Positions 17,231 to 26,730 of a DNA stretch of 64,000 nt are shown here, in pieces (within the stretch, counting starts at the first letter, position 1; the number at the start of each line of letters is the position of its first letter). Both the position numbers and the translations under genes were made by a program. The stretch covers positions 320,716 to 384,715 of the forward strand of contig JAEWMJ010000006.1 of the NCBI GenBank assembly GCA_023393165.1, given 5' to 3'. The stretch is from Bacillota bacterium. Lineage in GTDB: Bacteria; Bacillota; Clostridia; Christensenellales; Christensenellaceae. The notes under the pieces were generated by a model. It was given only the letters and a program-made list of their open reading frames with translations, was not told where the DNA came from and searched no databases.

Positions 17231-18025
17231 ATGGAAAAAGTAATCGTAATTACCTCCGGTAAAGGCGGCGTCGGAAAAACGACTACGACTGCAAACATCG
17301 GGACGGGGCTGGCGCTGCAGGGAAAATCGGTCGTATTGGTGGACACGGATATAGGCCTCAGAAATCTGGATGTAGTACTTGGTTTGGAAAACCGTATTGT
17401 TTACGATCTGGTTGATGTGGTGGAAGGAACCTGCAAACTGAAGCAGGCTCTGATTCGCGACAAACGTTACGAAGGACTTTATCTGCTTCCGGCAGCGCAA
17501 ACCCGGAATAAAAACGCGGTGGCGCCCGAACAGATGAAAGAATTGATCGCCCAGATTGAGCGCGAATTCGATTATGTAATCATCGATTGTCCCGCCGGTA
17601 TTGAACGCGGATTTAAAAATGCGATCGCCGGGGCAAAATCCGCCATTGTCGTTACGATACCCGAGGTTTCTTCGGTCCGTGACGCGGATAGGATCATCGG
17701 CCTGCTGTCGGCAGGCGGGATTGAAGATGTTCAGCTGCTTATAAACCGCATCCGTCCCGATTTGGTGAAACGGGGCGATATGCTGGCCATAGAGGATACA
17801 CTGGAGATACTGGGAGTGGATCTCATCGGCGTGATTCCTGAGGATGAACTGATTTTCCGCTCCAGTAACCTGGGCGAACCTGCGGTAACGGACAAGTCGT
17901 CACGGGCAGGCGAGGCCTACATGAATGTTACGCGCCGTATACTGGGCGAAAACATTCCTCTGATGAAGCTGGATGCGCAGACGGGATTTGTATCCAGACT
18001 TAAGAATTTATTTGCATCTAAATAG
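17231..18025 (+). CDS. minD: Septum site-determining ATPase MinD
   Basis: 264 residues with the deviant Walker A GKGGVGKTT, VDTDIGLRNLD, DCPAGIE and a C-terminal amphipathic helix (VSRLKNLF) that binds the membrane. ATG at 17231 is used; AAGGAG precedes it. MinD recruits MinC and, with MinE present, should oscillate pole to pole. Confidence 0.95.
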   Translation: MEKVIVITSGKGGVGKTTTTANIGTGLALQGKSVVLVDTDIGLRNLDVVLGLENRIVYDLVDVVEGTCKLKQALIRDKRYEGLYLLPAAQTRNKNAVAPEQMKELIAQIEREFDYVIIDCPAGIERGFKNAIAGAKSAIVVTIPEVSSVRDADRIIGLLSAGGIEDVQLLINRIRPDLVKRGDMLAIEDTLEILGVDLIGVIPEDELIFRSSNLGEPAVTDKSSRAGEAYMNVTRRILGENIPLMKLDAQTGFVSRLKNLFASK

Positions 18026-18038
18026 GGGGTGGCGAACA

Positions 18039-18329
18039 TTGGCTTGGCCTTTTGGGAACAAGAAAAAAAGCAGTCAGGTTGCGAAGGACAGATTAAAACT
18101 GGTTTTGATCTACGACAGGCAGGGGACTACGACAAACGACGACATGATTCAAATGATGAAAAAGGATTTGCTTGCCGTTATTTCAAAATATGTGGAGATC
18201 GACGAACAGGAATTCCATATTGACCTTACCAGCCAGATGGGTGAGGAAGGCATATCTTCCAAGCTGACCGCCAATATTCCCATCAGAAAAATGAAGCAGA
18301 TGGTAAAGAATTCTTCTTCAGGAAATTGA
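18039..18329 (+). CDS. minE: Cell division topological specificity factor MinE
   Basis: 96 residues. The N-terminal part (FGNKKKSSQVAKDRLKLVLI) is the MinD-binding helix region and the C-terminal half is the dimeric topological-specificity domain. The TTG at 18039 follows GGGGGTGG. Presence of MinE implies an oscillating Min system as in many Clostridia, instead of DivIVA-MinJ as in Bacillus. Confidence 0.92.
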   Translation: MAWPFGNKKKSSQVAKDRLKLVLIYDRQGTTTNDDMIQMMKKDLLAVISKYVEIDEQEFHIDLTSQMGEEGISSKLTANIPIRKMKQMVKNSSSGN

Positions 18330-18420
18330 TTTTTGCTCTTAACGATATGAACGGACAATTTGCCTGAACTTGTGACACCGCCTGCCGGAAGTCTGCGGCT
18401 TGTTTGAATAACCCATAAAA

Positions 18421-18452
18421 AAATCCTCCACTGTTTCGTGCGGGGGATTTTG
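18421..18452. terminator. Bidirectional terminator between minE and rodA
   Basis: A 9-bp stem AAATCCTCC/GGGGGATTT. Read on the minus strand it is followed by seven T residues, so it ends rodA; on the plus strand it is followed by TTGTGTATTTA and may also end minCDE. Confidence 0.8.
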
Positions 18453-18480
18453 TGTATTTATGTCAGGATAATAGGGGAGC

Positions 18481-19641
18481 TTAAACGCTCCATCGCGTTC
18501 GCCGCATATCCACGCTGAGTACGAAACCGTAGGCGATCATGCACGTTAACAGGTTGGAACCGCCGTAACTGAAAAACGGAAGCGAAATACCCGTGATGGG
18601 CAGTATGCCAACGTTCATTCCGATGTTTTCCACCACGTGGAAAAGAATCATCGCTACCACGCCGATGCTGATATATGTGCCAAAATCGTCCTTGGCGCGC
18701 ATGGCAAGCATACAGGTGCGGATGATCAGCAGGGCATAAAGCGTGATCACGATTGCGGCGCCGATGAAACCGAACGCCTCTGTGGTCACGGCAAAGATAA
18801 AATCGTTATGCCTCTCGGGAATGAATCCAAGCTGGCTCATGGAACCGGATGCAAACAATCCTTTGCCCGTTAATTGCCCGGAGCCTATCGCAAGCTTTGC
18901 CTGGGTGGCATGGTAAGCCTGGTCTGTGGATGCGTAATCCGGCTGCAGGAAGGTGAAAATCCTCGTTTTCATGTAATCCGGCATGGAAAACCAGGCGATC
19001 GGAGCCGCCGCGCCCGCCATTGCAGCCAGTATGCCGAACATTTTGAGGCTTGTCCTGGCCATAAAAAGTATGCAAATGAATATGGAAACATACACAAGGG
19101 CAGTACCCATGTCGGGCTGTACGGCTACCAGCACAAACGGGATCAAAAACCTCCAGAGCAGAGGCCACAGCTGGGAAAAGCGGGTGATGCCGTTTTCATT
19201 TCCTTCGGTCTGGCCTGCCATAATGCGGGCAAACGCCAGAATAAGTCCGATCTTGGTAAACTCACTGGGCTGGAATCCGCGGCTGCCGATCATAAACCAG
19301 CCGGTAGTGCCGTTCTGCGTGCTGCCAAACGCGAGCACCAGCACCAGGAGGGCGATGCATATCCAGTAGATATATTCAATATAATGCCGGAGATTGTTAT
19401 AGTCGACCAGTATGATAACGAATATTATCCCCAGCCCCAGTAAAAAGAACATAAACTGAGAGACTGTGTTGTCCAGATTCAGGTTGGAAAAAATATCCGA
19501 AAGAGAAGATTCGCTTCCTGTAAACGGGCTTGCGGTGGCGTTCGTGATGGATAACAGGCTGAAGCCAACCAAAACGAATATCAGTATCAGCAAAAACCAG
19601 TCGACATATTTAAACATATTTTTATTTATCACATTTTTCAT
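18481..19641 (-). CDS. rodA: Peptidoglycan glycosyltransferase RodA (SEDS family)
   Basis: 386 residues, ten spans, FtsW/RodA/SpoVE family. Conserved SEDS segments are visible: GSRGFQPSEFTKIG, QPDMGTALVY, GLFASGSMSQLGFIPERHND and the end segment GISLPFFSYGGSNLL. RodA polymerises glycan strands for the elongasome with PBP2 (13647-16229). ATG at 19641 is preferred over ATG at 19617; neither has a Shine-Dalgarno, and the promoter puts the transcription start almost on the first ATG. Confidence 0.93.
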   Translation of the reverse strand: MKNVINKNMFKYVDWFLLILIFVLVGFSLLSITNATASPFTGSESSLSDIFSNLNLDNTVSQFMFFLLGLGIIFVIILVDYNNLRHYIEYIYWICIALLVLVLAFGSTQNGTTGWFMIGSRGFQPSEFTKIGLILAFARIMAGQTEGNENGITRFSQLWPLLWRFLIPFVLVAVQPDMGTALVYVSIFICILFMARTSLKMFGILAAMAGAAAPIAWFSMPDYMKTRIFTFLQPDYASTDQAYHATQAKLAIGSGQLTGKGLFASGSMSQLGFIPERHNDFIFAVTTEAFGFIGAAIVITLYALLIIRTCMLAMRAKDDFGTYISIGVVAMILFHVVENIGMNVGILPITGISLPFFSYGGSNLLTCMIAYGFVLSVDMRRTRWSV

Positions 19642-19648
19642 GAAGCAA

Positions 19649-19677
19649 ATTATATCACAAAAGACATATAGTTTCAA
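19649..19677 (-). promoter_or_regulatory. rodA promoter, apparently leaderless
   Basis: On the minus strand TTGAAA, a 17-bp spacer and TATAAT end 7 bp before the ATG of rodA, so the mRNA would begin at or within a base or two of the start codon. Confidence 0.65.
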
Positions 19678-19834
19678 GGGAACCGGAACACGGCAAATCA
19701 TCATAAAAACCAATTGCAGGCAACATATATCGGCCTCCTTTTTTATCCTACTTGCCATGAAAAAGGTATACGGCGTAATTTACAGCGTATAAATACAGTA
19801 CCAATATAAAATTTAAGAGAGGTGCATTTTTAAA

Positions 19835-20647
19835 ATGGTAGAAGGCAAGGAGACGGAAAAAATTACTATAGGAAAATTTTTTACCAGTAACGGAAATGCA
19901 AATGAAGAGAACGGCGGGTATTATTTTCGCAGAGCCGACAAAGAAGAGGAACGAGTCAGGGAGAGCGCTCCAAAGGTCAGATCTACTCCCTTTCAGAAAA
20001 CAGCCGATACATTTAGAAAAAATAAGCTGATAAGGAATACCGCTATCTGCGCTGTGGCGGCGCTGGTAATTTGGGGCATTGCATCATCTGGTACGCCTGC
20101 GGGACTGGAAGCCAGCGAATCCATTAAAAATGTGATCAGTTATGAAATGGATCTGGAAAAGGATTTGGGTGATCTCAAGTTTGTGGACGCAACGCTTGAG
20201 GAAAGCGCGACCGAGGTTCTGTCGGAAGACGCGCAGGCAGGGGAAGCCGGAGCTGAGACTGGCGTAGCGGCGGACCCCCAGGCACAGGCGGCAGCGGATA
20301 GCGAAGCCGCGGCAGCGGAAGCACAGGCGGCGGAAGATTCCGCATTCGTATATCCCCTGGACGGTATCGTAACGGCAACATTTGCCGAGAATGGATCGGG
20401 CGTGATTATCCAGGCAGCGGATTCTATGGATGTAAAAGCATCCAAGGTAGGCAAGGTCACCGAGGTGAGCGATAATTATTTAAGTGTCGAAAATCAGGAT
20501 GCTTCGGTCACCACATATTATGGAGTGTCTCCGTCCGTACTGCAGGGCGATTCTGTGCAAGCGGGCCAGACGATCGGACAGCTTTTATCCCAGGCGTTAT
20601 ATGTTGAGCAGAGCCTGAACGGAGAAAAGATCGATCCGCTGTCCTAA
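19835..20647 (+). CDS. SpoIVFA-like membrane protein with degenerate M23/LytM domain
   Basis: 270 residues: a basic cytoplasmic N-terminus, one membrane span at about 69-86, an Ala/Glu/Gln-rich linker (about 115-170), then a LytM-like domain starting VYPLDGIVTATF. The zinc ligands H-x-H and H-x3-D of active M23 peptidases are missing, as in SpoIVFA. In Bacillus spoIVFA directly precedes spoIVFB between the min and rplU genes, the same place as here. It probably tethers or regulates the SpoIVFB-type protease. AGAGGTG precedes the ATG. Confidence 0.75.
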   Translation: MVEGKETEKITIGKFFTSNGNANEENGGYYFRRADKEEERVRESAPKVRSTPFQKTADTFRKNKLIRNTAICAVAALVIWGIASSGTPAGLEASESIKNVISYEMDLEKDLGDLKFVDATLEESATEVLSEDAQAGEAGAETGVAADPQAQAAADSEAAAAEAQAAEDSAFVYPLDGIVTATFAENGSGVIIQAADSMDVKASKVGKVTEVSDNYLSVENQDASVTTYYGVSPSVLQGDSVQAGQTIGQLLSQALYVEQSLNGEKIDPLS

Positions 20648-20648
20648 G

Positions 20649-20849
20649 GTAAACGCTGATTCATTCGGAACGCTGTCTTGGCAGCAGGCCCACCCCAAAA
20701 AGCCTTGTCTTTTTGGGGACCCCGAGGACTTCGTGTCCTGTTGTGTCGCTGAAATCTTGAAATAGCGCTTAAATTCCTTCGATTTCGCTTCATGCAGGGG
20801 CGCAAAGCCTGCTCACCCATCCAACATTCCTCATATAATCATCGTTTAC
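20649..20849. repeat. R2 repeat, copy A
   Basis: The ends are inverted: GTAAACGCTGATT at the left and AATCATCGTTTAC at the right. The body (TTCGGAACGCTGTCTTGGCAG, TGTGTCGCTGAAATC, AAAGCCTGCTCACC) matches 41460-41621 and 56707-56867. This copy carries an extra internal hairpin CCCCAAAAAG/CTTTTTGGGG. It begins one base after the stop codon of the upstream gene. The rest of the gap to spoIVFB has no gene. Confidence 0.8.
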
Positions 20850-20933
20850 TAAGGCGGCGCCTGGGCCCATGGCTTTAAGCTGCCGGTATTTTTCGGCAGA
20901 GAAACGTAACGTCAGGATTAAAGGAGCGGCAAA

Positions 20934-21797
20934 ATGAAACCGATTAATCTATTCGGAGGCAGCCTTAAGATTCATCCGGTCTTTCTGGCGGTTGTTATTA
21001 TTTCCCTTTTTTTAGGCAATGCGGGACTGGTCATGGCGCTCATGCTTGCCCTGGTGGTGCATGAATGCGCTCATATTATTACGGCAAAAGCAGTGGGCCT
21101 GAACGTGGAATCCCTGTATGTGCTCCCATTCGGCTGCGCCGCCGAAATCAGCGGATACGGCAACGCGGAATATGCAAAAGAAATCATTACGGCGGCGGCG
21201 GGACCGGCGCTCAATATTTTTACGGCCTGCACCTTAACGCTTTTGCCCCCCAGGTATCTGGACGAAATGATGATGCTGTTCGTCTGGACAAATGTGATCA
21301 TAGCCGCCGTCAATATGCTGCCCGTTCTCCCTCTGGACGGCGGAAGGATCATGATGGCGGTTATGAAAAACTTTATAAACGAAAGGACCGCATGGCGTAT
21401 TCTGAACGGTCTGGGGGTAGCCGCCGGCCTGGTGATGTGCTGCGTTGGATTTTATGTGATACTGAATGGAAGCCTGAATGCAACGTGGCTTATTATGGGC
21501 GTTTTTTTACTGGGCTATGCTGCGATGAGCCTCAAGAATATTCCCTATGCCTGCTATAAAAACGCCGAGGAAAAAAGAAAGAGGCTGGTGCGGAAGGGCA
21601 GCGCTAACGTTAAGCATATTGCCGTGATGCGCACAGCGACTTTACGGGATGTTCTTCGCGAAATGGAGTCCTCAAAAGTAAATATCGTAACGGTTTTAAA
21701 CGATGATTTTTCCATCCGGTCCACATTAAGCGAGATTAAAATCGTAAATTCCGCGGCTAAATACGGGGCAGAAAAAAAAGTGGGAGAATTGACCTGA
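20934..21797 (+). CDS. spoIVFB: SpoIVFB-type site-2 metalloprotease (M50)
   Basis: 287 residues with about six spans. The zinc motif HECAH (HExxH) lies in the second span (about residue 43) and NMLPVLPLDGGR (NPxxxxDG type) near 128-139. The C-terminal part is a soluble domain, degenerate CBS-like. In Bacillus SpoIVFB cleaves pro-sigma-K in the mother-cell-derived membrane and is held inactive by BofA and SpoIVFA; both partner types are in this window. AAAGGAG precedes the ATG. Confidence 0.9.
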   Translation: MKPINLFGGSLKIHPVFLAVVIISLFLGNAGLVMALMLALVVHECAHIITAKAVGLNVESLYVLPFGCAAEISGYGNAEYAKEIITAAAGPALNIFTACTLTLLPPRYLDEMMMLFVWTNVIIAAVNMLPVLPLDGGRIMMAVMKNFINERTAWRILNGLGVAAGLVMCCVGFYVILNGSLNATWLIMGVFLLGYAAMSLKNIPYACYKNAEEKRKRLVRKGSANVKHIAVMRTATLRDVLREMESSKVNIVTVLNDDFSIRSTLSEIKIVNSAAKYGAEKKVGELT

Positions 21798-21886
21798 ACC
21801 AAAAAAAGTGATAAAGTTAAATAGGTGAAAAAAACGTACAGCTTATCATGGTGCCCAAGGTTGCCCGCGGGCATTAGGAGGAATAT

Positions 21887-23713
21887 TTGAAAGATTTTGT
21901 AACAGGCGAGATCGAAAAGCCTGCAAGATATATGGGCGGAGAGCTCGGGAGCGTGCAGAAAAAAGATGCGCTTATCCGTTTTGCGCTCTGCTTCCCCGAT
22001 ACATATGAAGTCGGGATGAGCCATCTTGGCTCGGCGATTCTTTACGAACTTTTAAATGCAAGGACAGATACCTATGCCCAGCGCGTTTACGCCCCCTGGA
22101 CCGATATGGGGGAAGAGTTGCGCAAAAACGGGGAGAAACTTTGTTCCCTGGAAGAGGACAGGCCTCTTTGTGATTTTGATATGGTCGGATTCAACCTGTC
22201 CTATGAAATGTGTTATACCAATGTGCTCTATATGCTGGACCTTGGGGGGATCCCCCTGCTGGCGTCCGAGCGCACGGACTCAAGTCCGGTTGTGATCGGC
22301 GGCGGTTCCTGTGTGGTGAATCCGGAGCCTGTTGCAGATTTTTTCGATTTATTCGCGATCGGCGATGGGGAAGAAGTAACGGGAGAAATTTGCGGACTTT
22401 ATGCGCGCCATAAAAAAAAGGGATTTGACCGGAAGGCTTTTTTGACGGAAGCGGCCGGAATAGAGGGAGTTTATGTTCCTTCTCTTTACAATCCCGGTTA
22501 CAATGAAGACGGGACGCTGAAAGAAATAAAGGCGGGCGCTGGCGCACCTGTAAAAATAAAAAAACGGACGTTATCCGATTTTGACGGCGCTCCGAAAGTG
22601 ATGCGGCCCATACTGCCTTATATCGGCACGGTTCATGACAGGTGCGTCCTCGAAATCATGCGCGGATGTACGCGCGGCTGCCGTTTTTGCCAGGCAGGTT
22701 TTTTATACCGTCCTGTGCGCGAACGCAGCGTGGATGTTCTACTTGATCAGGCAAGGCATATAATAGCCTCTACAGGGTACGACGAAATATCATTATCTTC
22801 ATTAAGTTCAGGGGATTATTCCAAAATAGCGGAACTTGCCGGCGGGCTGCTTGCAGAATTTGAAAATAAAAGGGTATCTGTTTCACTGCCGTCCATGCGG
22901 GTCGATTCTTTCCCGCCCGAGATTGCCCAAAAACTGCAGCGGGTCCGGCAGACCGGGCTTACCTTTGCGCCCGAAGCGGGTACCCAGCGCCTGCGCGACG
23001 TCATCAACAAAAATGTTACGGAAGAGGATATCCTCAATACCGCGGAAAATGCGATCGGAAGCGGCGCCAATACCATTAAACTGTATTTTATGATCGGGCT
23101 TCCGACAGAAACATATGAAGACCTTGACGGTATTGCGGAACTGGTCCGCAAAATAAAAGATCTTTCCTATGGTGTAAAACGGGAGGGCAGAAGGGCACGC
23201 ATTGCCATTACGGTGAGCGCCGCCTGTTTTGTGCCCAAGCCGCAGACGCCTTTCATGTGGGAAGCGCAGGATACGATTGAAACGCTTCGGGAAAAAATCG
23301 CTTATTTAAAACAGAAGCTTTCAATAAAGGGCGTAAAATTTGATTATCATAACCCGTATTTAAGTTTTCTGGAAGCGGTATTCGCGCGGGGCGACAGGCG
23401 CCTTGGCGCGGCTATACTCAAGGCTTACCAAAACGGCTCTATATTCGACAGCTGGCAGGACTGCTTTGATTTTGAAAAATATAAAAAAGCTTTTGTGGAA
23501 TCCGGCGTCGATCCCGACTGGTATGCAAACCGGAAAAGAAGCAAAGAGGAAATCTTTCCCTTTTCGCATATAGATTACGGGATAGATAAAAACTATCTAT
23601 TAAAAGAACTGGATTGCGCCTACGCCGCACGCACCACGGCGGATTGCAGAAAAGGATGCCGTGCCTGCGGGCTTCAGAATAATGGATGCAAAATGCAGGA
23701 GGCCGGGCAATGA
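21887..23713 (+). CDS. B12-binding radical SAM protein, TIGR03960 family
   Basis: 608 residues. The N-terminal half is cobalamin-binding-like and the radical SAM motif CTRGCRFC (CxxxCxxC) lies at about residues 260-270. A C-terminal cysteine cluster CRKGCRACG lies at about residue 585. The family is widely found next to a DUF2344 protein and rng in Clostridia; its substrate is not established. TTG at 21887 has AGGAGG 5 bp before it. It overlaps the next gene by ATGA. Confidence 0.9.
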   Translation: MKDFVTGEIEKPARYMGGELGSVQKKDALIRFALCFPDTYEVGMSHLGSAILYELLNARTDTYAQRVYAPWTDMGEELRKNGEKLCSLEEDRPLCDFDMVGFNLSYEMCYTNVLYMLDLGGIPLLASERTDSSPVVIGGGSCVVNPEPVADFFDLFAIGDGEEVTGEICGLYARHKKKGFDRKAFLTEAAGIEGVYVPSLYNPGYNEDGTLKEIKAGAGAPVKIKKRTLSDFDGAPKVMRPILPYIGTVHDRCVLEIMRGCTRGCRFCQAGFLYRPVRERSVDVLLDQARHIIASTGYDEISLSSLSSGDYSKIAELAGGLLAEFENKRVSVSLPSMRVDSFPPEIAQKLQRVRQTGLTFAPEAGTQRLRDVINKNVTEEDILNTAENAIGSGANTIKLYFMIGLPTETYEDLDGIAELVRKIKDLSYGVKREGRRARIAITVSAACFVPKPQTPFMWEAQDTIETLREKIAYLKQKLSIKGVKFDYHNPYLSFLEAVFARGDRRLGAAILKAYQNGSIFDSWQDCFDFEKYKKAFVESGVDPDWYANRKRSKEEIFPFSHIDYGIDKNYLLKELDCAYAARTTADCRKGCRACGLQNNGCKMQEAGQ

Positions 23714-24339
23714 GGTCGATTATCAAATATGCAAGGAGCGGCGGCGCCCGGTTTATTTCGCATTTGGATATGCAGCGCGCGTTTGCGCGGGCATTCCGGC
23801 GCGCGGAGCTCCCTGTCAAGTATTCGGAAGGGTTTAATCCGCATATCCTGACGTCCTTCGCTTCTCCCCTTTCCGTGGGGGTGGGTACGCTGGGCGATTA
23901 TCTGGAAGTACGGATGGAAGAGGAATGCTCCGGAGAAACGATAAAAAACAGGCTGAATGAAATTCTGCCCGCAGATATACAAATCGTGAGCGCCGGCGCA
24001 CTGGAGGAAAATTGTCCCAAGCTCATGGCAATCAGCCATTCGGCGCTGTATGAGCTTGTATTTTCGCAAAAGCCGGCGGAAACGGATGCTTTCATGGCTA
24101 GCACGTCAATCGTGCTGCAGGATAAAAAAGGCAGGACTTTGGATATAAGGCCGTTGGTGTACGGGCTTTCCGCGAAGGGGAATACCGTGACCGCGCGTCT
24201 TGCAAACAGCAGCGCGGGAGCCCTTAATCCGGGGGTACTGGCGGCGGCGCTGTCGCCGGGAAAGGTGAAAATAACCCGGATCGAATGTTTCTGTATGGTC
24301 AAAGGAGAGGTAATACCTTTTCACAAATTGGGAAAATAA
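23710..24339 (+). CDS. TIGR03936/DUF2344 partner of the radical SAM protein
   Basis: 209 residues. The N-terminus RSIIKYARSGGARFISHLDM is characteristic of the DUF2344 family, which is found fused to or next to TIGR03960 radical SAM proteins. The ATG overlaps the preceding stop (ATGA), so the two are translated together. Function is unknown; a role in RNA or cofactor modification with its partner is inference from context. Confidence 0.88.
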   Translation: MRSIIKYARSGGARFISHLDMQRAFARAFRRAELPVKYSEGFNPHILTSFASPLSVGVGTLGDYLEVRMEEECSGETIKNRLNEILPADIQIVSAGALEENCPKLMAISHSALYELVFSQKPAETDAFMASTSIVLQDKKGRTLDIRPLVYGLSAKGNTVTARLANSSAGALNPGVLAAALSPGKVKITRIECFCMVKGEVIPFHKLGK

Positions 24340-24382
24340 ACTGTTAAAGTATATATTTTATGGATTCTAAGGAGAATTGTTT

Positions 24383-25915
24383 ATGCAAAAATTGATTGTT
24401 GCAGACGTAAACCCGCACGAGGCAAGAGTAGCGCTTCTGGAAGACGGAAAATTGGTGGAAGTGCAGCTTGAAACGAGGGGGCAGGAAAGGCTTGTGGGCA
24501 ACATTTATAAGGGAAGGGTTGCCAATATACTGCCCGGTATGCAGGCGGCCTTTGTAGACATCGGCCTTAATAAAAACGCTTTCCTTTACGCAGGCGATAT
24601 CCTGGTGGATGAATCTGATTTTTATTTTCCCGAGAACAGCGATGGAGAGGAACCAAGCCGGCCAAAACTGGATGTGCCCAATATCCGTGATATTTTGAAT
24701 CAAAACCAGGAAATCATGGTACAGGTTTTAAAACAGCCGGGCGGGACAAAAGGAGCGCGGGTAACAACCCATATCACGCTTCCCGGAAGACTGGTGGTGC
24801 TTATGCCTACCGTGAACCATGTTGGAGTCTCCAGAAGAATTGAAAACGAGGAGGAACGCGAGCGCTTAAAGGAAATGGTGGAATCGATCAAACCCAAGGG
24901 AGTGGGCGTGATCGTACGCACCGTTGCCGAAGGATGCAGCGCCGAACATATTGAAAACGAGATAAAATTCTTATACAGGCTGTGGGAAAAGATCCAGCAG
25001 AAAGCGGATTTCCTGTCTTCCCCCAGGCTCATACATGCGGAAGAAACCCTGTTGTTCCGCACCGTACGGGATATGTTCACAGAAGATGTGGAGCAGTTTA
25101 TCATCAACGACAGCGATTATTTCAACAAGGTGCAGGCGGTGGTCAACATTGTCGCTCCCGAGATGAAAGGCAAGGTCTGTTTTTTTGAATCGGATCAAAA
25201 CATATTCGATTATTACGATATCGAAACAAAAATCGAAAAAGCGCTGGAGCGCAAGGTTTGGATCAAAAACGGCTGTTATCTTGTGATAGACGAAACCGAG
25301 GCGCTGACTGTGATAGACGTAAACACAGGCAAATATATCGGTGAGGACAACCTGCAGGATACCATACTGAACGCCAATATCGAAGCCGCGCAGGAAATTG
25401 CCAAGCAACTTAGGCTGCGGGATATCAGCGGAATCATTGTTATCGATTTTATAGATATGGACAACGCGGAAAATAAGCAGAAAGTGGTGGATGCGCTGAC
25501 GGAAGCCCTGCGCGTGGACAGGGTGAAGACCAATGTTCTCGGCATGACCGAGCTTGGGCTTGTGGAAATGACCCGCAAAAAAACCCGCCGCAAAGTTTCC
25601 GCGCTGACTCAGACGACCTGCCCCACCTGCGGCGGGTCGGGACGCGTATACAATCTGGAAAACATGGCAATGCGCGTCAGGAGAGAAGTTTTGCGTACCA
25701 TCCAGGGGCAGAAACAGGACGCTTATATCGTGGAAATGAGCGAGGAGCTTGCAAACTATATAGCCTCTAAAAATAATATCAACAAACCCATACTTCCTTT
25801 GTTCGACGACAAACGTTTTTATATGAAGACTATTAAAAACGTCCATCCCGAATATATCCGGGTGTATGCCGCGACGGATAAAAACGCGATGCAGGGGGCG
25901 CAGATGTTCCTTTAA
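24383..25915 (+). CDS. rng: Ribonuclease G
   Basis: 510 residues of the RNase E/G family, without the long C-terminal degradosome tail of RNase E. An S1 domain spans about 37-120 (GNIYKGRVANILPGMQAAFV). Catalytic aspartates sit in TVIDVNTGKY and IIVIDFIDMD, and the zinc-link CPTC at about residue 412 joins subunits. The ATG at 24383 is 7 bp after AAGGAGA. Its stop TAA is part of the left arm of the following R1 element. Confidence 0.94.
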   Translation: MQKLIVADVNPHEARVALLEDGKLVEVQLETRGQERLVGNIYKGRVANILPGMQAAFVDIGLNKNAFLYAGDILVDESDFYFPENSDGEEPSRPKLDVPNIRDILNQNQEIMVQVLKQPGGTKGARVTTHITLPGRLVVLMPTVNHVGVSRRIENEEERERLKEMVESIKPKGVGVIVRTVAEGCSAEHIENEIKFLYRLWEKIQQKADFLSSPRLIHAEETLLFRTVRDMFTEDVEQFIINDSDYFNKVQAVVNIVAPEMKGKVCFFESDQNIFDYYDIETKIEKALERKVWIKNGCYLVIDETEALTVIDVNTGKYIGEDNLQDTILNANIEAAQEIAKQLRLRDISGIIVIDFIDMDNAENKQKVVDALTEALRVDRVKTNVLGMTELGLVEMTRKKTRRKVSALTQTTCPTCGGSGRVYNLENMAMRVRREVLRTIQGQKQDAYIVEMSEELANYIASKNNINKPILPLFDDKRFYMKTIKNVHPEYIRVYAATDKNAMQGAQMFL

Positions 25916-26276
25916 AAACGCTGACAAACCCAACTGCTTCGTTATTTTTCCGCTACCCGGCACTTCGCTGTTGATTCGGGCATCGCGATAGAAGTATTAT
26001 GAAGAAAGTTGCTCGCCCTCATCTAACGCTCAGTGAACGTTCACCTCGCTTCATCACGCTTGGGCGTGCGCTCGGTTCCGTTCCCAGCGCAGGTCTCACT
26101 ACGCTTGCGTCGCCTCGGTACTTACGCTTGTGATTCGCACTTCGTGTATGCTGTCTTTATAGATTGCACTCGTGCTTATCTCATGCTCAGTGAGCGTTCG
26201 CCTCCCTTTTTCCCCCATCGGCGGCGGTCGGCTCCACTCTCAAAATGCCTTGTATTTGGGGCCTTCAGCGTTTTTA
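25913..26276. repeat. R1 repeat, long copy
   Basis: The ends are TAAAAACGCTGA and TCAGCGTTTTTA, perfect complements. The start shares CCAACTGCTTCGTTATTT with the other R1 copies, and the end shares CAAAATGCCTTGTATTTGGG with 1-104. The middle (CACTTACGCTTGTGATTCGCACTTC, in two pieces, and TCTCATGCTCAGTG) also matches 33459-33648. There is no coding sequence. The rng stop codon is its first triplet. Confidence 0.75.
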
Positions 26277-26279
26277 GCC

Positions 26280-26308
26280 TTGACACATGCATTTTTCTCT
26301 GTTAATAT
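26280..26308 (+). promoter_or_regulatory. Promoter of rplU-rpmA
   Basis: TTGACA and TAATAT with a 17-bp spacer, starting 3 bp after the R1 element. Confidence 0.8.
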
Positions 26309-26314
26309 ATTTAA

Positions 26315-26390
26315 CTGAGCCGCTCGCATAAGGTAATAAACTCTGCCAAAAGCGGGACCGAACTGCGGCGAGACTGGTGGACTAGGAGGT
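26315..26390 (+). ncRNA. Probable L21 (rplU) mRNA leader
   Basis: The 5' untranslated region before rplU contains complementary pieces (CCGC and GCGG; CTCGC and GCGAG) around TCTGCCAAAAGCGGGACC. Firmicutes usually carry an autoregulatory L21 leader here. The match to that family is by position and size only. Confidence 0.45.
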
Positions 26391-26397
26391 ATTTTGA

Positions 26398-26703
26398 ATG
26401 TACGCGATAATTGAGACAGGCGGCAAACAGTACAAGGTGGAGAAAGGCAACAAGATCCATGTTGAGAAACTGGATGCGGAGGTAGGCAGCGAAGTGTCTT
26501 TCGACGCATTGCTGACGGCCAGCGGAAAAACAATCAAGGTTGGCAAACCCACCGTAAAGGACGTGAAGGTTACCGCCAAGGTTGTGGAACACAATAAGGA
26601 AAAAAAGATCATTGTGTTCAAGTATAAATCCAAAAAGAATTACCGCAGAAAGCAGGGCCACAGGCAGCCCTATTCGGTGATAGAGATTCTGGAAATCGGT
26701 TAA
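26398..26703 (+). CDS. rplU: 50S ribosomal protein L21
   Basis: 101 residues, the normal length, with the family start MYAIIETGGKQYKVEKG and the C-terminal RNA-binding motif YRRKQGHRQPYSVIEI. AGGAGGT precedes the ATG. It is followed 27 bp later by rpmA with no ysxB/prp gene between them. Confidence 0.97.
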   Translation: MYAIIETGGKQYKVEKGNKIHVEKLDAEVGSEVSFDALLTASGKTIKVGKPTVKDVKVTAKVVEHNKEKKIIVFKYKSKKNYRRKQGHRQPYSVIEILEIG

Positions 26704-26730
26704 AAATTGTTTTGAAAAGGGGTGTACGAT

